DNA of 43,939 nt from a virus, in the IMG/VR virus record IMGVR_UViG_3300025881_000029, positions 1-43,939 of that record; one strand, written 5' to 3'. The notes below the pieces were generated by a model. That model searched no databases. It was not told the DNA's origin and worked only from the letters and a program-made list of their open reading frames with translations. The translations under genes were made by a program, and so were the position numbers. This document shows, piece by piece, positions 1-7,303 of the stretch; within the stretch, counting starts at the first letter, position 1, and each line of letters starts with the position of its first letter.

Positions 1-587
1 GCAACAAGCAAGTGTACAGCTATTCTGACATCATCGTATTCCTTGAGAAGATCTTGAAGCAACAGCCCGTAGACGGTGTATTCGTTGATCCCTACAACAG
101 CCTGAAGCTGGACATGAAGAACAGCAGCATAGGTGTACATGACTACCACTACGAGGCTGCCTCTGAGTTCCTTACATTCTCTACTGCACATAACGTAGCT
201 GTTTGGCTTAATATGCATGCTGTCACTGAAGCACAACGTAGGAAAGGCCCTGACGGACTGCCTATTGCTCCGTTCGCTGAAGACACAGAAGGCGGAGGCA
301 AGTTTGTCAACCGATCGGACTGTTTCATTACGGTACACCGTAGGGTTCAGCATCCTGACTTTAATGAGCGGAAGACGACTGAATGGCACATCCGTAAGGT
401 TCGTGATGTTGAGACAGGTGGTGAGCCAACTGCGCTAGAAGACCCAATACGCTTTACTATTAACACATCAAGGACAGCCTTTCGGTTAAATCATACTCAA
501 AAGGAATTGTTCCAACCCATTGGTTTACAGTTCAAAGAGTATAAAGTCTTCAACCTTTCCTCAAACGAGTCGTTTTTACAAGATTAA
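1..587 (+). CDS. Replicative DNA helicase, RecA/DnaB-like ATPase, C-terminal part (cut by window start)
   Basis: The reading frame is open from the left edge (codons begin at position 3) and runs to a TAA at 585-587, so the N-terminus, including any Walker A loop, lies outside the window. What remains looks like the second half of a RecA-fold hexameric helicase of the kind found in Bacteroidetes phages. A hydrophobic strand ending in VFVDPYNS is a plausible Walker B. It is followed by a sensor-type strand (VAVWLNMHAV), a DTEGGGKFVNRSD stretch, and a conserved-looking IRKVRDVETGGEPT segment near the end. The role would be unwinding DNA at the phage fork. It heads a plus-strand replication group followed closely by an endonuclease. 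A related RecA-fold ATPase such as a primase-helicase is the main alternative. The GTG at 12 is internal, not a credible start. Confidence 0.8.
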   Translation, partial: NKQVYSYSDIIVFLEKILKQQPVDGVFVDPYNSLKLDMKNSSIGVHDYHYEAASEFLTFSTAHNVAVWLNMHAVTEAQRRKGPDGLPIAPFAEDTEGGGKFVNRSDCFITVHRRVQHPDFNERKTTEWHIRKVRDVETGGEPTALEDPIRFTINTSRTAFRLNHTQKELFQPIGLQFKEYKVFNLSSNESFLQD

Positions 588-603
588 GCTGTAACTTACC
601 CAT

Positions 604-1095
604 GTGAAGCGAAGCAAAAACGGAACCCCCAAAAGGAAATCCGCCAAAAAGAAAAATTTAGGTAAATACAAGAGCGGGTTGGAGAAAACCTGCGCTGACC
701 TTTTAGCTGAATCGGGGATAAAATTTGCCTATGAAACCGAGGAGTTTGTCTTAGTCGATAAGTTTAGATACGACGGGATATACTTTAAGATGACAGCAAA
801 GGGCAAAGACTTATCTGATAGGAGTAATGCCATTGTTCTTCCTATCAGGTATACCCCCGACTTCTTGGCGTTAGATGGAAGCTGGATTATAGAGACTAAA
901 GGGTACACGCCCTCTCACCATGATTTCCCTATGCGATGGAAACTCTTCTTGAGGCATCTCATGGACTTGGACAAGCCCGTTCCCGCTCTCTTCATCTGTA
1001 AGAATAGACATCAGATTGCACAAGCAATTGAAGTAATAAAAAAACTAGATCATGGGAAAGGAGCTAACAAAGGAGCAGCTCGGCGCAACGTATAG
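604..1095 (+). CDS. T7-type endonuclease I, Holliday-junction resolvase
   Basis: This 163-residue protein has the order of catalytic motifs known from T7 gp3 endonuclease I: a basic N-terminus, then SGLEK with the first acidic residue, YTPDF with the catalytic Asp, and IIETKGY with the E-x-K pair, about 30-75 residues apart. In T7 the enzyme resolves branched replication and recombination intermediates so that DNA can be packaged, and helps degrade host DNA. Compared with T7 there is an insertion of roughly 30 residues between the first Glu and PDF. The start is GTG at 604; the ATG two bases upstream runs straight into TGA. The last 44 bases overlap the next gene. Motif order and spacing make the assignment fairly firm. 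Confidence 0.82.
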   Translation: MKRSKNGTPKRKSAKKKNLGKYKSGLEKTCADLLAESGIKFAYETEEFVLVDKFRYDGIYFKMTAKGKDLSDRSNAIVLPIRYTPDFLALDGSWIIETKGYTPSHHDFPMRWKLFLRHLMDLDKPVPALFICKNRHQIAQAIEVIKKLDHGKGANKGAARRNV

Positions 1096-1333
1096 AATTG
1101 CGACGGTCAGGCTTCATAATCTAATAACTGAGTTCTACGAAGAGCTCTTTGATTTCGATGGGGATCCGCGATTGGATCCAGGGAACGTAGCCAATATGAT
1201 ATCTGGCATGCGGGTCGCTATGAATCAGGAGCTAGACCTTATCAAGGAGGCTTCATACCAACATTTTGAAGCCAACACAGATGATAAGTCAGAACAGGAA
1301 AGCCTATTCGGGTTCAACAGGAAGAGTAGCTGA
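1052..1333 (+). CDS. Small hypothetical protein in the nuclease cluster
   Basis: I do not recognise this 93-residue protein. It is mostly predicted helical, acidic in its middle and end, and has no membrane segment, signal peptide or cysteines. It begins at an ATG inside the end of the endonuclease I gene and ends inside the start of the next gene. The three genes therefore form a tightly nested series, which usually means they are translated together and used at the same stage. The context suggests an early protein connected with DNA metabolism, but nothing in the residues shows an activity. Confidence 0.75.
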   Translation: MGKELTKEQLGATYRIATVRLHNLITEFYEELFDFDGDPRLDPGNVANMISGMRVAMNQELDLIKEASYQHFEANTDDKSEQESLFGFNRKSS

Positions 1334-1781
1334 AGTACGGTTTGCTCGCGCCGCTAGAGCGCTTAACCTTCAAGTAACTAAAGCCAACCGCAAGGACGAT
1401 GTCCATCTGCACGTTGACTATTGGATGACATATGAAGGAAAGGAAGGAAGGTGGGGCGTTGATGTGAAAGGCAACAACATGCCCGATGAGATTTGGTGCG
1501 AGTTTAAAAACGTCGGGGGCAACCCTGGCTGGATGTATGGAGGCGCACAGATTATCGCTTTCGATATGCCCGAAGAAGGAGGCTTTAGTGTTGTTGACCG
1601 AGAGGAGTTAAGACTTTTTTGCGAAGAGAATGTAGAGGATACACTCGTCACAAACAAAGCAAATGCGTACCTTAAAAAGTACCAAAGAAAAGACAGGTTA
1701 GATATTATAACCAGTCTAAAACTTCCAGACTTAAGACGTTTAGAGACGTACAGAGTGTGGAAGTACTTTACGGACTATTGA
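1281..1781 (+). CDS. Putative PD-(D/E)XK-type nuclease
   Basis: The 166-residue protein has a pattern compatible with a PD-(D/E)XK nuclease core: a conserved-looking helix with Glu18 (GRVAEVRFARAA), a strand with Asp46 (HLHVDYWM) and a strand with Asp61-x-Lys63 (WGVDVKG). Aromatic residues and a C-terminal helical tail follow. The nearest exact family is not clear to me; resolvase-like and restriction-like enzymes share this core. I chose ATG at 1281 over the TTG at 1266 because it is the first ATG and still overlaps the preceding gene. If it is a nuclease, two enzymes with related folds lie within 1.2 kb, both before nrdB. The assignment rests on residue spacing only. Confidence 0.55.
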   Translation: MISQNRKAYSGSTGRVAEVRFARAARALNLQVTKANRKDDVHLHVDYWMTYEGKEGRWGVDVKGNNMPDEIWCEFKNVGGNPGWMYGGAQIIAFDMPEEGGFSVVDREELRLFCEENVEDTLVTNKANAYLKKYQRKDRLDIITSLKLPDLRRLETYRVWKYFTDY

Positions 1782-1812
1782 CTACCTTAGTAGTCCGCGT
1801 TTAAATTTTTTA
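1780..1812 (+). terminator. Possible weak terminator or attenuator before nrdB
   Basis: At the stop codon of the putative nuclease gene a perfect 6-bp stem, GACTAC (1780-1785) with GTAGTC (1790-1795) and a 4-base loop, is followed after CGCG by TTTAAATTTTTT. An alternative pairing, GGACTA (1772-1777) with TAGTCC (1791-1796), would exclude the first. The T-tract starts several bases after the stem, so termination would be inefficient. It may only separate the nuclease group from nrdBA. Confidence 0.35.
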
Positions 1813-1827
1813 TTACCCCATTCCCCT

Positions 1828-2808
1828 ATGACTTCAATCTTTGAAAAGAGGCTGAGCTACAAGCCCTTTGACTATTCTGAAATAACTGACCCACTAATTA
1901 ATGCTATGTGGGCATCGCACTGGACTCATAACGAGTTCAACTTTAAGTCTGATGTGCAGGACTACTTTACGTCTATCTCTGAAGAGGAGAGAGGTATTAT
2001 CAAGCGAGCGATCCTGCTTATCTCTCAGGTAGAGGTAGCGGTTAAATCGTACTGGGCTAACATAGGACAGCTTCTGCCTAAACCAGAGATTGCTGATATG
2101 GGTGCTGTATTCGGAGGTGTAGAGGTTATCCATTCTCGTGCGTACTCAGAGATCCTAACCAAGCTAGGACTAGAGGATGAGTTCACTACGTTGCTCGATC
2201 ATGAGTTCGTAAACAACCGAGTACAATACCTCAACAAATATGTAGATAAGGTATACGAAGATGACCGTAAGCAAGTGCTATACAGCTTGATCCTGTTTAC
2301 GTTGTTCACTGAGAACGTATCGCTGTTCAGTCAGTTCTATACCATCCTTGGCTTCAATAGGTTTAAGGCTGTTATGAAAGACACAGCGAATGTAGTTCAG
2401 TACACAAGCAAGGAAGAGAACCTTCATGCAGAGGGAGGTATGGCGCTGATCAATCAGATTCGCATTGAGCATCCTGAGTTGTTTGACGATGAACTCAAAG
2501 CGCGTATCGCAGACGAAGCTAAAGAAGCTATGATTGCAGAGCGAAGACTTATAGACTGGATCCTGCAAGGGTTTGAGAATGAGTTCCTTAGCGACAGTAT
2601 CTTAAACAATTACTTGAAGAACAGAGTAAACATCAGCATGGAGCGTATCGGTATTGATCCTCAGTTTGATGTGAACTTAGATATCCTCAAGAAGACCGAA
2701 TGGATGGATGAGGAAGTGTATGCCTCAGCTTTATCTGACTTCTTTCACAAGAAGCCTATCGACTACACAAAGAACAACAAATCATTTAACGCAGACGAAT
2801 TATTCTAA
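1828..2808 (+). CDS. nrdB: Class I ribonucleotide reductase, small (beta) subunit NrdB
   Basis: This ferritin-like subunit holds the dimetal cofactor that starts the radical used by NrdA to make deoxyribonucleotides. In 326 residues the expected metal ligands are visible: Glu69 (in QVEVAVKSYW), Glu99-x-x-His102 (EVIHSRAY), Glu162 (TENVSLF) and Glu197-x-x-His200 (KEENLHAEGG). Tyr106 sits where E. coli Tyr122 lies. The C-terminus ends in an acidic/aromatic tail (SFNADELF) typical of the peptide that docks onto the large subunit. The first ligand is Glu rather than the Asp84 of E. coli. That segment resembles what I recall of the Flavobacterium NrdB assigned to the superoxide-activated dimanganese class Id, so the metal is uncertain. 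It overlaps nrdA by one base (TAATG), indicating coupled translation. Confidence 0.95.
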   Translation: MTSIFEKRLSYKPFDYSEITDPLINAMWASHWTHNEFNFKSDVQDYFTSISEEERGIIKRAILLISQVEVAVKSYWANIGQLLPKPEIADMGAVFGGVEVIHSRAYSEILTKLGLEDEFTTLLDHEFVNNRVQYLNKYVDKVYEDDRKQVLYSLILFTLFTENVSLFSQFYTILGFNRFKAVMKDTANVVQYTSKEENLHAEGGMALINQIRIEHPELFDDELKARIADEAKEAMIAERRLIDWILQGFENEFLSDSILNNYLKNRVNISMERIGIDPQFDVNLDILKKTEWMDEEVYASALSDFFHKKPIDYTKNNKSFNADELF

Positions 2809-4460
2809 TGGACAAGCAATTATTTTACTGGGTAACACCAGAGACCCGAACATTTATGGAGCGAGGATACCTCGACGAAGGGCAGTCCGTTGAGGAGCGT
2901 GTACGTGAGATAGCAGAGCGAGCAGAAGAGATCCTTCAGATGGAGGGTTTTGCCGATGAGTTCGAGCATTGTATGTCTAAGGGCTGGTTCAGCCTATCGA
3001 CACCTGTATGGGTAAACTTCGGTAAAGAGAAGGGCTTACCTATATCCTGCTATGGAACTACGCTTCAGGACGACGTCATTGATATCCTGCGCGGTAACGC
3101 TGAGATCGGAGCTATGAGTAAGGTCGGTGGCGGTACAGCTACTTACTTTGGTGAACTCCGTCCTCGTGGGGCTAAGATATCTACAGGAGGAGAGACTAAC
3201 GGCGCTGTATCTATGATGGAGTTGTTTAACACGACAACGAATGTAATCTCTCAAGGCAAGGTGCGACGAGGGTCATGGGCGGCTTACCTTCCTGTAGATC
3301 ACGGAGACATCGAAGAGTTCTTGCAGGTGCGTAGTGAAGGGCATCCTATCCAGGATATCTCTATGGCTGTATGCATTCCTAACTATTGGATGGAAGAGAT
3401 GATTGGGGGCGATGTTAAGAAGCGTGAGATTATGGCTAAGATCCATAAGAAGCGTAGCGAAACAGGCTACCCCTATATCTTCTTCACTGACAACGTCAAC
3501 GATGGCAAGCCTCAGTGGTATAAAGACCAAGACATGGAGATCAAGCACTCACAGCTCTGTGCTGAGATCATGGAGTATACCGACGAGGATAAGTCTTTCG
3601 TTTGTTGTTTATCATCTATGAACCTATTACATTATGACGAATGGAAGGGTACAAACGCAGTCAGAGTTCTAACTAACCTGTTAGAAGCCGTGTATTCTGA
3701 GTTCGTCGAAAAAGCATCAGGCGTTCCTTTCTTAGAGAAGGCTGTCCGCTTTGCCGAGGATCATCGCAGTATCGGAGTAGGGGCTCTAGGGTATCATTCT
3801 TACTTACAGAGTAAGCGTATCCCATTCGAGAGCCTTACCGCTAGACTCATAAACAAAGAGATGTTCAGGGTCATCGACACAGAGACACGAAGCCAGAGCG
3901 AGGCCTTAGCCGAGAGTCAAGGAGAGCCAGCCGTTTTAAAGGGGTATGGAGAGCGTTTCAGCACCCGCATGGCTATTGCCCCTACTACGTCGTCTTCGTT
4001 CATCCTAGGGCAGGTATCGCCTTCTATTGAGCCGCTACAGTCTAATTACTTCACTAAGGATCTAGCTAAGGGTAAGTTTACTTACAAGAACCCATACTTA
4101 AAAGACCTGTTAGCTGAGAAGGATATGGACACCCAGGAGGTATGGAGACAGATTATGCTCTCTGGCGGATCGGTGCAGGACTTAGACTTCTTAAGTCAAG
4201 AAGAGAAAGACATCTTCAAGACCTTCGGTGAGATTTCACAGATGGAAGTTATTCAGCAAGCAGCCGATAGGCAAAGGTACATTGACCAAGGGCAATCGCT
4301 TAACGTTATGATTGGAGACGAGGTCCCCTTGAGAGACGTTAACAAGCTCGTAATCGAAGCATGGAAGCTAGGCGTTAAGACGTTGTACTACCAGCGAGGA
4401 GCTAATATGGCTCAGCAAGTAGGGCGAGACATCCTTAACTGTGCTGTTTGCGAAGGTTGA
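2808..4460 (+). CDS. nrdA: Class I ribonucleotide reductase, large (alpha) subunit NrdA
   Basis: This 550-residue subunit carries the active site that reduces ribonucleotides. Key residues can be placed: Cys81 (ISCYGTTL) and Cys266 or Cys267 (FVCCLSS) as the redox pair, Cys251 and Glu253 in SQLCAEI as the thiyl radical site and general base, Tyr527-Tyr528 (TLYYQ) for radical transfer, and Cys545/Cys548 in the C-terminal CAVC for re-reduction. The usual Asn of the N-x-C-x-E motif is Gln249 here. The protein starts directly at the catalytic barrel and lacks the N-terminal ATP-cone, so dATP shut-off of the classical kind is unlikely. This suits a phage that wants sustained dNTP supply. It follows nrdB with a one-base overlap and ends just before a terminator. 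Confidence 0.95.
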   Translation: MDKQLFYWVTPETRTFMERGYLDEGQSVEERVREIAERAEEILQMEGFADEFEHCMSKGWFSLSTPVWVNFGKEKGLPISCYGTTLQDDVIDILRGNAEIGAMSKVGGGTATYFGELRPRGAKISTGGETNGAVSMMELFNTTTNVISQGKVRRGSWAAYLPVDHGDIEEFLQVRSEGHPIQDISMAVCIPNYWMEEMIGGDVKKREIMAKIHKKRSETGYPYIFFTDNVNDGKPQWYKDQDMEIKHSQLCAEIMEYTDEDKSFVCCLSSMNLLHYDEWKGTNAVRVLTNLLEAVYSEFVEKASGVPFLEKAVRFAEDHRSIGVGALGYHSYLQSKRIPFESLTARLINKEMFRVIDTETRSQSEALAESQGEPAVLKGYGERFSTRMAIAPTTSSSFILGQVSPSIEPLQSNYFTKDLAKGKFTYKNPYLKDLLAEKDMDTQEVWRQIMLSGGSVQDLDFLSQEEKDIFKTFGEISQMEVIQQAADRQRYIDQGQSLNVMIGDEVPLRDVNKLVIEAWKLGVKTLYYQRGANMAQQVGRDILNCAVCEG

Positions 4461-4475
4461 CTATATTTGTATAGT
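4460..4475. repeat. Inverted repeat ACTATA-TTTG-TATAGT at the convergence point
   Basis: Two perfect 6-base arms (4460-4465 and 4470-4475) flank TTTG, right after the nrdA stop. The same bases contain TATATTTG on the plus strand, the sequence that marks promoters on the other strand elsewhere in this window. There is no good upstream TTTG at the usual 19-21 base distance. It could be an operator, a promoter for a very short transcript ending at the 4517 hairpin, or chance. Confidence 0.35.
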
Positions 4476-4500
4476 TACACCGACATCGTGCGGGGTTACG

Positions 4501-5640
4501 TTACCTTAAATCTAGGAAGGGGCTTCGGCCCCTTTCTTTGTTTATTGTAGGCAACGGATCCTCTCTGTAAAAAGGATCAAGTTCAGCGCCGTAACATGCT
4601 ACTCCCCAGTAAGATAGCAGCACTTGAAAATCCATTACGTTAAAGTAACCATCTCCATTGATATCTCCATCATCCCAGTATGGATTGTCCCAATTAGCAA
4701 GCATAAGCATAAGGTCTTCTGTGCCTACTACGTGGTCTCCATCAAGGTCTCCCACACAGTAAGGATCTTGACTTGTAATCCCTGGGCGTGATATAGGAAG
4801 TATGTCGTGGATCCGTTCAATTTGACCAGGAGTAAAATTGGTTCTACAAGAGTCTACGTAGTAATCCATATGATTATTCGGTTCATACCCATACAAAGCT
4901 GGAGGGCATATAGGATTTTCGCAACTCCAATTAAGCTTCGTTGGTGGGGTGTCGCAAACGAAGTCACCTACGTTTAAGCAATCATCCGTGTCTTCGCCGC
5001 AGAAGTCTACATTTCTAAACACATGGTGCAATCCCACAAAGTGGCCCACCTCGTGAATAAGTGTTTTGTTTTCGGTTCGTGTAGAATCAGAAAGATGCTG
5101 TCCGTATCTCCCTATCATGTCAGATCTAACCCAAACTCCGTCAAGGTCAGTGCTAGAGCTGTAAGCCGTCCAAGCAAAACCTAGTATGCTTCCACAAAAA
5201 TCAGGGAATATATGTACGTTCATGTACGCTTCTCTGTCCCATATCAGGTCTTCTATATAGTCTTCCATCCAGTTCCAACCGTTAGAGCTGTAAGGTATAC
5301 AGGTGTTGTTTTGTCCTAGTATTTCAGGAGCCACCCAAAACTCATCAAAGTCATGGTATGCAATTGACACAAGATCAAAGCTGATCATAGCTTCATCGAA
5401 CTCCTCGTTCAGGTGGTCGTGAGCATCCATGATAATATCCTCGGCTATGTAACTGTTAGGAAAGCTGTCGGTGTAGTATATGTGGTATACGTAGTCGATC
5501 TCTTCCCATTGAACTGGTTCTGGGTTGTAGCCCATCATCCTTGATTGAAGATTGGATTCCCCAAACACAACGCAAGTATCCTGACCTGCGGCTACGTACT
5601 GTAAGAGCAGGCACAGCAGGGTGATGAGGCTTAACTTCAT
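4501..5640 (-). CDS. Secreted M43 (pappalysin/cytophagalysin-like) zinc metalloprotease with C-terminal dockerin-type repeats
   Basis: The 379-residue protein begins with a classic signal peptide (KLSLITLLCLLLQYVAAG, likely cut after Gly19), so it should leave the cytoplasm. The catalytic metzincin motif HEVGHFVGLHH (residues 196-206) supplies His196, His200 and His206 as zinc ligands and Glu197 as the base. A CDTPP block (229-233) and a Met-turn at Met258 (NHMDYY) fit family M43. Several cysteines suggest disulfides. Residues 298-319 and 326-346 are two D-x-D/N-x-D-x-x-x-x-x-x-D loops, each followed by a hydrophobic helix, as in a type I dockerin duplicated calcium-binding module. It is the last gene of the late minus-strand module, 7 bases after the gene at 5648-7303. 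Possible jobs are envelope or matrix degradation at lysis or entry, or processing of virion proteins; the sequence does not decide. Confidence 0.88.
   Translation of the reverse strand: MKLSLITLLCLLLQYVAAGQDTCVVFGESNLQSRMMGYNPEPVQWEEIDYVYHIYYTDSFPNSYIAEDIIMDAHDHLNEEFDEAMISFDLVSIAYHDFDEFWVAPEILGQNNTCIPYSSNGWNWMEDYIEDLIWDREAYMNVHIFPDFCGSILGFAWTAYSSSTDLDGVWVRSDMIGRYGQHLSDSTRTENKTLIHEVGHFVGLHHVFRNVDFCGEDTDDCLNVGDFVCDTPPTKLNWSCENPICPPALYGYEPNNHMDYYVDSCRTNFTPGQIERIHDILPISRPGITSQDPYCVGDLDGDHVVGTEDLMLMLANWDNPYWDDGDINGDGYFNVMDFQVLLSYWGVACYGAELDPFYREDPLPTINKERGRSPFLDLR
4517..4545 (+). terminator. Rho-independent terminator of the nrdBA operon
   Basis: A 7-bp stem, AAGGGGC (4517-4523) with GCCCCTT (4528-4534), closes a stable TTCG loop and is followed on the plus strand by TCTTTGTTTATT. 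It lies 57 bases after the nrdA stop. It also lies inside the last codons of the convergent protease gene, so the stem is translated from the opposite strand. On the minus strand no T-run follows it. Confidence 0.8.
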
Positions 5641-5647
5641 AGTTTTA

Positions 5648-7303
5648 TTATTTTCTCACCTTCATACCGTACTTGGCTTTCTTTTTAAGACCAACTCTTC
5701 CTCCTCTCTCTAGCTTTTCTACAATAGGCATCGGGAACTCTAAGCTTATAGTTGCTTCATCAAGAGAAGAGAGAGAGAGGTTTTTATGAGTTTTTACTTT
5801 AGTTGGGGGAAGTCCTCGTTTAGCAAGGGCAGGATCTATATATGTTTCTTTAATATTCATTAAGAAATCATTCGCCTCTTTTTTTGAACTAAACCCAGTG
5901 GCCGTAGCTGTACCTCTGTGAGAAAGCATTCCGTCCTTAATAACTTTGTCAAGATCAGCCTTAGGGATCTTAAAGTAATTACTAAACTTACCCATTGTAT
6001 TTAAACCAGCATAATCAATGGAAGCTGGATTTTCTAATAGCTTTGACCCTTGCTTTTTTCCTCCTTTCTCTAAATACTTTTCGCCCTTCTCTAGTTGCTT
6101 GAGATAAATAGGGTATGAGTCCTGACTTAAGCTTCCTGGGTTTATCAAATCACCAGACTCTATTGCGTCAAACATTGTAGTGATAAGATTATGGTGCTCT
6201 CTAGAAGACCCAGTAGTAAACAATTCCTCCCCATAGTCTCCTAAGACAGGGTCTCCTTTTTTAAACTTTACAGCGCCAGTAGCTTCGTCTATAACGTCGG
6301 CCTGGTGCAGCACAGGTATTTTAGGTTTGTTTTCCAAAACCATATTCATCTGACTAACGGACCTGTCAGAGTATTGCTCTATAAAACTCGGATCTTCAAG
6401 AGCGCTGTGCTTATCGTGACGCCATTCTTTTGCGACATCTTCTATTGGGTTAGTAGTTAAATCAATGTAATCGCCACCGCCATAATCTCCAAATGCTCCA
6501 TCAACTTCACCGTAAGTTATCGACCTTGTGTTTCCCCTAGACATATCCTGGAGCTTAAAATTGCCAATTGATTCTGGCAGCTCTTTGTTTTTTTCCATAA
6601 GGGCTTCCGCTCTAATTCTTTCTGGAGTTTTTGTAGGAGCTTCGTTTTTTTCTATAGCATACATTAAGTCCGTCAAGAAGTCTTTTTCCTGTAAAGTAGC
6701 CTCCATAGGCGCAAACTCATCATCTACTAGCTCTAGGTATTCCGCTAATTCAGCAGTTGCCTGATCCCTTTGAGATGGACTGCTTAAAAGGTTGTTGTCT
6801 GATAAGTGAGCAAAAGCGTTATCGACATCTACGTCTTTTTTAATCAACTCGCCAATTTCCCCAACTATACGATTCTCCTCTCCTGGGTATCTACCTGCAA
6901 AAGACCTAAAGGAACTTGCGTTACCAGGCACAAAAGCAAAAGCCGCTGCTGCGGCGCTGAGCCCAGCCCCTCCAGCTGCCTGTCTTAAATCACCTTCTTT
7001 AGCTCCTTTATACAGCATCCGAAGCCCCTCAGCCATGTCCATCGCGTCTCCTACTGGAGAAACAAATTTCATAGGAGAGACCATCTCTGCTGATCCAGAG
7101 GCCATAGGGTCGAACCCCAACTCTTTATTCTGTCTCTCTTCCTCTCCTTTACCGATTAAAGTCCTCTCAAAAGCTTGCATCTCTTGCTGTCCCTGTAAAC
7201 GGGGATCCATAGGTACCTGAGTCCTTGTAGACTCAGAGGTTGCGTATCTGGGAGGATCTGTAGGCAAGTGAACCCCACCGTGATTAAACTTTTGTAACCT
7301 CAT
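5648..7303 (-). CDS. Putative virion (internal/ejection) protein
   Basis: This 551-residue protein has no enzymatic motif I recognise. It starts with a short basic peptide (MRLQKFNHGGVHLPTDPP) and ends with RGGRVGLKKKAKYGMKVRK. Glycine-rich GGRV-type motifs at chain ends are also present in the 306-residue virion protein further upstream. An Ala-rich stretch around residues 108-127 could be a hydrophobic helix; the rest is acidic and helical. Its start overlaps the stop of the holin gene (ATGA), so it is probably co-translated with it. Position after the ejection proteins and holin suggests a protein carried in the capsid or released at lysis. A toxin or secreted effector cannot be excluded. 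Confidence 0.7.
   Translation of the reverse strand: MRLQKFNHGGVHLPTDPPRYATSESTRTQVPMDPRLQGQQEMQAFERTLIGKGEEERQNKELGFDPMASGSAEMVSPMKFVSPVGDAMDMAEGLRMLYKGAKEGDLRQAAGGAGLSAAAAAFAFVPGNASSFRSFAGRYPGEENRIVGEIGELIKKDVDVDNAFAHLSDNNLLSSPSQRDQATAELAEYLELVDDEFAPMEATLQEKDFLTDLMYAIEKNEAPTKTPERIRAEALMEKNKELPESIGNFKLQDMSRGNTRSITYGEVDGAFGDYGGGDYIDLTTNPIEDVAKEWRHDKHSALEDPSFIEQYSDRSVSQMNMVLENKPKIPVLHQADVIDEATGAVKFKKGDPVLGDYGEELFTTGSSREHHNLITTMFDAIESGDLINPGSLSQDSYPIYLKQLEKGEKYLEKGGKKQGSKLLENPASIDYAGLNTMGKFSNYFKIPKADLDKVIKDGMLSHRGTATATGFSSKKEANDFLMNIKETYIDPALAKRGLPPTKVKTHKNLSLSSLDEATISLEFPMPIVEKLERGGRVGLKKKAKYGMKVRK

Noticed and set aside
2808-4460. NrdA seen as truncated because it lacks about 200 residues compared with E. 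coli
   Set aside because: All catalytic cysteines, the Tyr pair and the C-terminal CxxC are present; the missing part is the optional N-terminal ATP-cone, absent in several natural subclasses.
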